Shown in pieces: positions 26,613 to 31,680 of a stretch of DNA of 31,680 bases. The position numbers and the translations under genes are program-made. The notes under the pieces were generated by a model, which was given only the letters and a program-made list of their open reading frames with translations, did no database searches and was not told where the DNA came from. How positions within the stretch are numbered: position 1 is the stretch's first letter; the number at the start of each line of letters is the position of its first letter. Source of the DNA: Paulinella micropora (Eukaryota > Cercozoa > Imbricatea > Euglyphida); contig BJOX01000087.1 of the NCBI GenBank assembly GCA_009731375.1, positions 409,714 to 441,393 on the forward strand, given 5' to 3'.

Positions 26613-29587
26613 TCATATCTTTCGTTGACTTTCAATGGTTCATCATATTCGTCATCCCATCTATATATCATACTCTTAGTTAATCTTCCCCTTACTAATA
26701 TGTCACTCTCGTTAATGTGGATGGGGTGTTTGAGTATTACTAACTGTCCGTTTTGGTGGATGACTGATCTGTTGTGTCTGTGGTCCATCTGTCCTGTAGA
26801 GACTATGCTAACTGGTAAGGTAGTGTCGAGTAACATCTTCTTTTCTACTGCTCTAGGCCTTCCTTTCCCATCTATCACAGTCAGCCTAGCTCTTCCTGAC
26901 TTACTCAACTCCCTTTCTCCATTACCTGTCAGTAGTTCTACCGGGTCTATCTCATCGACATCCGTCAATCTGTCTTCTCTGCATGATATGTCTGTGCTTG
27001 CTCCACTATCCTGTACTGTCATGTCTCTCTTTTTCATCACTCTTTTTCTCACATGTATCAGTACATGCTCTGTCTCTCCTTCTGTCTCTGTCTCTGTTTC
27101 TAGTTCACCCTCAGAGACTCCTCTACCCTCACCTTGTCCCTCTTCTGTGAGTTGTGGAGGTGTAGTGATGGGACTCTGTCTGACTGCTCTCTCCAAGTAC
27201 ACTCCTTCTATTGCTCTTACTATGTCAGTCAAAAAGTCATCTCTCTCTAGCTCGCCACTCACGACACGCATCACTTCTCCATTCATTCCCCTCACGCACT
27301 CATTCATCAACGTTTTAGCTATTTCATTTATATCTTTGAAGGTTATGACGGGAGGGTTGATGGGTTGCGTGTTTGTTGTCTGTGTTGGTGGGAGTGCTGT
27401 GATTGGTCTAGAACTAGAGATTTGGAGTTGTTGTGAGGTGGGACCTATTTGGTTGCCAAACTTGTTGACAGAAGTGGGCCCAAGTCGTTGCTCTCCCTCA
27501 TCCACTCCACTCTCTTCTCTCCCTTCTCTGCTCTGGCCGGTCCGCTGACTAGAAAATGGATTATGTTTGCGTGGTTGTTGCGGAATATTTTGCGAGACTT
27601 GTGGACTTGTGGAAATTTTGGTGTCACGTAAAGTTTCAAATTCCCCGAAAACGAGTCTTTGCGTAATTTTATGAGACTTTTCCAATGCCGCAGCTTTAAG
27701 ACCTCGTTCGTCTGGGTAGTAAGGAGATTTGGGGGGACGCAACACGGGACTTACCGACAAATCCAACTCCGGATAATCTGGGTCTTGTGTGGCGTGATAT
27801 CCGCAGTACCTCGCATAAGATAATCGTTTCGCGTGATTTGCGTATATTCCTTTTCCTTTTGATTTTTCAACGGAAACATTACACGGTTTTTTGCGTCTGT
27901 TTATTCCGGCACATTTTGTGTCAGGCGTGACTCCGTAAGAACTCTCAAGCCTCAAAGGAGTTTCGTTAGGGTTAGGGGTGACTGGGGAACATCGTGGGGT
28001 GGCGGATACTAACCGCTCTTCCTTGCCTTCTCCCCGTAGTGAGGAGGGACCTCGTAGGGTGGCCGATACTAACCGCACTTCCCGTCCTTCTCCACTCTCA
28101 CTATGTCTATTCCCTACCCTAGGTGTAGTCTTTGTATCGTTCAAAAGGGCTTGGGGACTTGTAGATTTGTGATGAGGTGAGCTTGGTTGCTCGTCATCTC
28201 TTTCTCTTTCTTCCTCATCATCATCGCTCTTATCATAAGTGTTCCCCATATGGATTAAAGCAACGTTTGTATCAGAGTCACTTTGTTCGTCTTCGTTTTT
28301 GTCGTTGCCGGTTGTTATCAAAGTGAGTGCTTTCTTTTTCTTATGAAAGGGTTTCTTTTTGTTTTTGTAATTGTTCTTTTGTTCGTTCTTTTCTTGTTCC
28401 GTGCCTTTGTCTTCCGTTTGATTCCGTTTTAATTTTCCTTCTTTGCGGAACTTTTCCGAAATCACCGGACAATATCTCATGGTATGGCCTTTGGCATCAC
28501 ATCCGAAACACGTGACTTTGAGCGTCCAGTTTGGAGCTGTCTTTGGTCCCGGTTTATTGTCTCCCCTTTTCCCTTTATTATCCATCAGGAGATTGGTCTC
28601 TTGCCGCTGCTTGCCATCCCGAGATTTCTTGTTGTTGTCTTTGCGAATTTGAGTTTTTCTCTCACGGAAATTGTTACGTCTTTCTTTTTCTTCCCACATT
28701 AACCATCTTTCCCTAGATGCTTCGCATAGTTCCGAGAAATTTGGTCTTAGTCTGGCCGGGAGATCATAGTGGTCCACCTGAAATTTATCCCCGAAAGCTG
28801 GATGGTAGCGCAATTTCTTAAATAGCTTTCTCTTTGCTTCCTCATCGGAAAATGGCGCCCCACGTAAACTTTCAAGCTGGATTTTCTTTGCGAGAAATTC
28901 ATTTAGCCAGTCTACATACCTCTGACCTGCCCTTGGTCTCGTTCTCTCAAACTCTTCCTCTAACATGTACCTACCTGCTCCGGAAATGCCTCCCCATTGA
29001 TCTCTTACTACTATCAACTCTTCAATGGGTCCTTTCGTCTTCTGTGTTCGCAGGAAATTAGATACATTGTCTTTGGAAAAAGCCACAGACAGACATAACT
29101 GCAAAGTTTTCATCCTTTCATAATATTTCTTCTCTTTGCGGATAGCTGTCTTTCTTCTTGTGTGTTGTTTCATACTTTGTCTTTTCTTTTTCCTTGCTTC
29201 TTTCTCTTTCCACTCTCTCTTTTGTTCTGCTGTCATTTTATCCCAACCTTCTGGCTGTTTGATATCTTCTTTCTTTGTCTGGGGTCTCTGTCTTCCTCTC
29301 TGAGAGGTGTCTGACTCTTCATCTTCCTCACTATCACTTATGGGCGTGTCGGGCTCTTCTAAGTCTTCTGCCGTCTTAGCCCTTGCTTCGTCGTAAGGAA
29401 AATCCCTTTTGGCTTTAGCTGGGTCGGCTAATGCCACAGATACCATCTCTGCCACGTGGACAGATATCCCCTGCATGTGCTTCTGAAACTTGCTTGACCA
29501 AGGCCAAAAGCTTTGGTCGTTGCCCTCGAATATGGGCACTTGACTCAATACGTGCTTTGGCACGCTTGCCTCCTTGACAAGGCTCAT
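26591..29587 (-). CDS. Copia gag-protease polyprotein (ORF1)
   Basis: 998 codons from an ATG that begins four bases inside the LTR edge, within the primer-binding site; the frame can be extended to a TTG two codons earlier, but ATG is preferred. The N-terminal half is gag-like (FEGNDQSFWPW near residue 20, then a highly charged Lys/Glu region). A CCHC zinc knuckle, C-FG-C-DAKG-H-TMRY-C, lies at residues about 360-373 and binds RNA. A low-complexity acidic/basic region follows, then the aspartic protease motif DSGAS at about 860. It ends at TAG (26591-26593) directly after a run of five G. The pol frame is in -1. This is long for a copia gag-PR reading, because gag is extended. Confidence 0.9.
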   Translation of the reverse strand: MSLVKEASVPKHVLSQVPIFEGNDQSFWPWSSKFQKHMQGISVHVAEMVSVALADPAKAKRDFPYDEARAKTAEDLEEPDTPISDSEEDEESDTSQRGRQRPQTKKEDIKQPEGWDKMTAEQKREWKEKEARKKKRQSMKQHTRRKTAIRKEKKYYERMKTLQLCLSVAFSKDNVSNFLRTQKTKGPIEELIVVRDQWGGISGAGRYMLEEEFERTRPRAGQRYVDWLNEFLAKKIQLESLRGAPFSDEEAKRKLFKKLRYHPAFGDKFQVDHYDLPARLRPNFSELCEASRERWLMWEEKERRNNFRERKTQIRKDNNKKSRDGKQRQETNLLMDNKGKRGDNKPGPKTAPNWTLKVTCFGCDAKGHTMRYCPVISEKFRKEGKLKRNQTEDKGTEQEKNEQKNNYKNKKKPFHKKKKALTLITTGNDKNEDEQSDSDTNVALIHMGNTYDKSDDDEEERERDDEQPSSPHHKSTSPQALLNDTKTTPRVGNRHSESGEGREVRLVSATLRGPSSLRGEGKEERLVSATPRCSPVTPNPNETPLRLESSYGVTPDTKCAGINRRKKPCNVSVEKSKGKGIYANHAKRLSYARYCGYHATQDPDYPELDLSVSPVLRPPKSPYYPDERGLKAAALEKSHKITQRLVFGEFETLRDTKISTSPQVSQNIPQQPRKHNPFSSQRTGQSREGREESGVDEGEQRLGPTSVNKFGNQIGPTSQQLQISSSRPITALPPTQTTNTQPINPPVITFKDINEIAKTLMNECVRGMNGEVMRVVSGELERDDFLTDIVRAIEGVYLERAVRQSPITTPPQLTEEGQGEGRGVSEGELETETETEGETEHVLIHVRKRVMKKRDMTVQDSGASTDISCREDRLTDVDEIDPVELLTGNGERELSKSGRARLTVIDGKGRPRAVEKKMLLDTTLPVSIVSTGQMDHRHNRSVIHQNGQLVILKHPIHINESDILVRGRLTKSMIYRWDDEYDEPLKVNERYDPFATRG

Positions 29588-29591
29588 AACC
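29581..29591 (-). promoter_or_regulatory. Primer-binding site: anticodon arm of initiator tRNA-Met
   Basis: The + strand reads GGCTCATAACC, which equals nucleotides about 30-40 of initiator tRNA-Met of the yeast type (anticodon CAT in the loop CTCATAA). It abuts the end of the 5' LTR. Drosophila copia and Ty5-like elements are primed by a tRNA-iMet fragment cut near position 39/40 in the same way. The tRNA sequence is recalled, not searched. Confidence 0.75.
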
Positions 29592-29901
29592 AAAGTAATC
29601 TATCACTCAAACGCAGAGTTTAGGGAAGCTACCCCGCTAAGGGTAAAGAATAACCGAAGAAAAGACTTTTAATGACTTTGGGTCACACAAATTTATGATG
29701 TTATGACCTTTACAGAATGGTAATACTCATTTGATTCTAGGCATTCCAGACTATGATTCGCGAATACTCTAGAAAGTGTCCTTGTCAGTAATAAAGGTAT
29801 TAATAACTGTCCGGCCTATGAACCTGCCTATGACTAAGACTATCCAAATTACCGGTAAATTGTCTAAGTGGAGTAACGGGTATTAGTAGTACATTACAAC
29901 G
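29591..29901 (-). repeat. 5' LTR of the copia element (right copy)
   Basis: Same 311-bp sequence as 20135-20445 with two substitutions, followed directly by the ATATT target duplication. It would carry the element promoter; no clear TATA box was assigned. Confidence 0.95.
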
Positions 29902-29982
29902 ATATTATCAATATTCATCCCGGGGTTCATTAATCACACAGGATCATACTTATTGTTATGATCATTATTTATTCAAGTTATA

Positions 29983-30055
29983 TCGTCATCATCATCATCA
30001 GCAGCAGCAGCATCATCATCACATCGTCATCATCATCATCATCATCATCATCATT
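29983..30055. repeat. ATC/AGC trinucleotide array
   Basis: CATCATCAT with a CAGCAGCAG interruption, just right of the copia insertion. Confidence 0.95.
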
Positions 30056-30277
30056 CTCCAGCTTGCAATGCCAAGAATTCCAGTGAAGATATTCAATACT
30101 GGAAGAATACTTACATGTCTCTTAATCTGGTCATATGAATGAGTCAGACTCAAGTTCTACAGCATACCAGCTAGTAATGTAAGTATTAACAAAATAAAAT
30201 TCAATTACTTCATATGATAGTACAACTGTGACAGTGACTTAATCTCTTGCCAAAACTACTAAAAGGACCGTGACCGT

Positions 30278-30280
<3 letters not shown>

Positions 30281-30332
<52 letters not shown>
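30281..30332. repeat. Poly(T) run of 52
   Basis: Uninterrupted T from 30281 to 30332, preceded by a duplicated ACCGTGACCGTGAC. On the - strand it is a poly(A) tail-like end of the sequence to its right, which could mark a retroposed copy; no AATAAA signal or target duplication was found. Confidence 0.8.
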
Positions 30333-30335
<3 letters not shown>

Positions 30336-30588
30336 CAAGGCGGACTCCGGGCTGACAACTTTCGATCTTGCCGTTGAGTCACTACTAAATTCACCTCCCA
30401 CACTTCTCCCTGTAGTCTTTACACAAACATTTTTAATAATACAATACTTGTCACTTGTAGGAATAAGTGGGAAGCGTAAGCTGTTTTCTCTCTTTGTTCG
30501 TTCCTGTTTTTACTTGTGTCACCTTCGCCCAATGAGATAGATTTCACTGAGAGGTAAAGGATACTTCTCCTCTGGGACAACGAAGAAA

Positions 30589-30994
30589 ATGGACCCCGCC
30601 TTGGTCTCAAATGACCAAACAGGCAGGGATTCTGATTCTCCTGGCCGCAGCCTCGGCGATCCACAAGCTGAGGGTACGCATCTCTGCGGGGAGTTGTAGT
30701 GATCTGGGTCTCCGCATCCGGAACATAACTTGATTCAGCAGGATCTCCTGGTCCTTGCGGATAAGGAAAGATTCAAGAGTCACCGTAGGCTAACAAAGAA
30801 CCCTTGCCAATCCTGGTGTTGGGTCGCAGTGGCACGGTCTCGTCTCCCTTGCGCCGGAAATCCGCGCGCAGCGCTGTTCAAGAAGTGCACTGATCGCGTT
30901 CCTGGCGGCTGTGTCTATGCTGGCGATCGGGTACATTCCAGCCTCCAAGCCACTGCTTGTGCAAATAAGGATGCCACAGCTTGAAGTTGTGTAA
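30589..30994. other. Ambiguous coding-like patch
   Basis: On + an ATG at 30589 opens MDPALVSNDQTGRDSDSPGR, and a separate frame ending at TAA 30992 reads a hydrophobic stretch ALIAFLAAVSMLAIGYIP followed by PASKPLLVQIRMPQLEVV. On - a frame 31029-30790 also looks coding-like (MYPIASIDTAARNAISALL). Splice phases that join the + pieces exist but are not unique. I do not recognise a product and cannot choose a strand. It could belong to the host gene, to another gene, or to a retroposed copy ending at the poly(T) run. Confidence 0.2.
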
Positions 30995-31680
30995 CTTATA
31001 TACATCCTAACAACCTTCACCGTGCCCACTCCGCTAAACGGTTAAGTGTAAAATATATAGGATTTAAGGCCCTATGGGGTCCAAGCTTCCAAGCTCCCCC
31101 CATACCCTTTATCACGCAGGCCGCAGTAATATTAATACAACATAACTTTTGAAAACAGGAAGTAATATTCAAAACCAGAATAGTAATAAGAATTCATCCG
31201 GCTTGAAAATACATTTAATAACAAGGAATCACTTCCACTAGTGAATTCCCGTAAAAACTACTCCACGAAATAACGAGTCCGGCGGATGCGGTAGTATACC
31301 GTGGGTGTTACAATGTCTGCCACCGTGTGTATGTGTGGATCATCTGCCACGGTATGTATTACTAGTGACTTTAACGATTAAATGTATAATATGTCACTAG
31401 TATGCAATTCACTGAACTTCACTGCCACGGTGCAGTGACTTGCTCTTGCACTTGCGACTTGATGAAATCACTTTTATTATTAATAATAATAATATTGCTT
31501 ACTGTAATGCCCCCAACGATAGCTCGTAAAAAGTCGGTAATACAACCAAACACAGTCCTCAAGAATGAGAATGATGTCTCGTTGTATTAGCTCAGTGAAG
31601 CCAAAAAGGAAAACGGCAACAGACCAGGAATAAAATGGCATCAGGTCCAATCCGGACAAATAATACTGAAAAACAAGCTG
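30995..31680. other. Non-repetitive right flank
   Basis: No gene supported. A short motif, TCTGCCAC(C/G)GT, occurs at about 31316 and 31340, followed by GTATG-type bases, and CACTGCCACGGTGCAGTG is a near-palindrome at about 31420-31438. No long frames. Confidence 0.5.

Larger units (their letters stand above)
20135..29901 (-). mobile_element. Ty1/copia-type LTR retrotransposon, with internal 2.2-kb duplication in the assembly
   Basis: Two 311-bp LTRs bound an internal region with gag, protease, integrase, reverse transcriptase and RNase H in copia order (integrase before RT). The 5-bp duplication ATATT lies at 20130-20134 and 29902-29906. The LTRs differ at two sites only, so insertion is recent. 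The assembled length is 9.77 kb; without the repeated segment beside the N gap it would be about 7.56 kb. Orientation is opposite to the host gene, and it sits downstream of that gene's last recognised donor. Confidence 0.95.

Noticed and set aside
26591-27548. 335-codon + strand frame antisense to gag-pol
   Set aside because: Shadow of the copia coding region; Ser/Leu/Pro-rich with no recognisable domain.

Overview
The window is eukaryotic nuclear DNA from a repeat-laden genome. It contains GT-AG introns with exons as short as 40 nt, tRNA-derived SINE-like repeats and a Ty1/copia-type LTR retrotransposon. About 60% of it is simple-sequence DNA: TATC/GATA, TATG/CATA, TATATG, ATT, AAC, CT, and a 9-bp ACTAACAAC-type unit. 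Nothing prokaryotic is visible. I cannot name the species; an alga or other protist, or a repeat-rich invertebrate, would fit.

Host gene (about 1-20,055, + strand). Most of the left two thirds looks like one spliced gene whose introns are swollen by microsatellites. Ten exons from 5,357 to 20,055 (725 nt of exon in 14.7 kb) have AG before and GT after, and every splice phase agrees with the next exon. Read in order they give 241 codons. The end of this reading has tetratricopeptide (TPR) spacing: the reading [10 protein letters not shown] joins [16 protein letters not shown] across a 7.5-kb intron and lands on the TPR consensus positions. Earlier exon-like pieces at 36-150, 303-343, about 2,590 and about 2,712 suggest that the gene starts left of the window. 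No convincing last exon was found to the right.

The unusual feature is what sits in the introns. Almost every exon is accompanied by truncated copies of itself embedded in the microsatellites: copies of the 5' part (with acceptor) lie upstream of the full exon, and copies of the 3' part (with donor) lie downstream. One exon tail is repeated nine times.

The largest intron (11,743-19,288) holds a cluster of tRNA-derived SINE-like elements in ATT arrays, two assembly gaps, and a 4.5-kb TATATG/CATATA array with a higher-order repeat of about 250 bp and a palindromic switch point near 18,073.

Copia element (20,135-29,901, - strand). It has two 311-bp LTRs that differ at two positions and are flanked by the 5-bp duplication ATATT. 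The first ORF carries gag, a CCHC zinc knuckle and the aspartic protease. The pol frame carries GAG-pre-integrase, integrase, reverse transcriptase and RNase H, and lies in the -1 frame. The primer-binding site matches the anticodon arm of initiator tRNA-Met, and the gag AUG lies inside it. A 2.2-kb internal segment is present twice around a 10-N gap, which is probably an assembly artefact. The element lies antisense to the host gene, downstream of its last recognised donor.

Right flank (29,907-31,680). This is mostly non-repetitive sequence with an ATC array, a 52-nt poly(T) run and one ambiguous coding-like patch.
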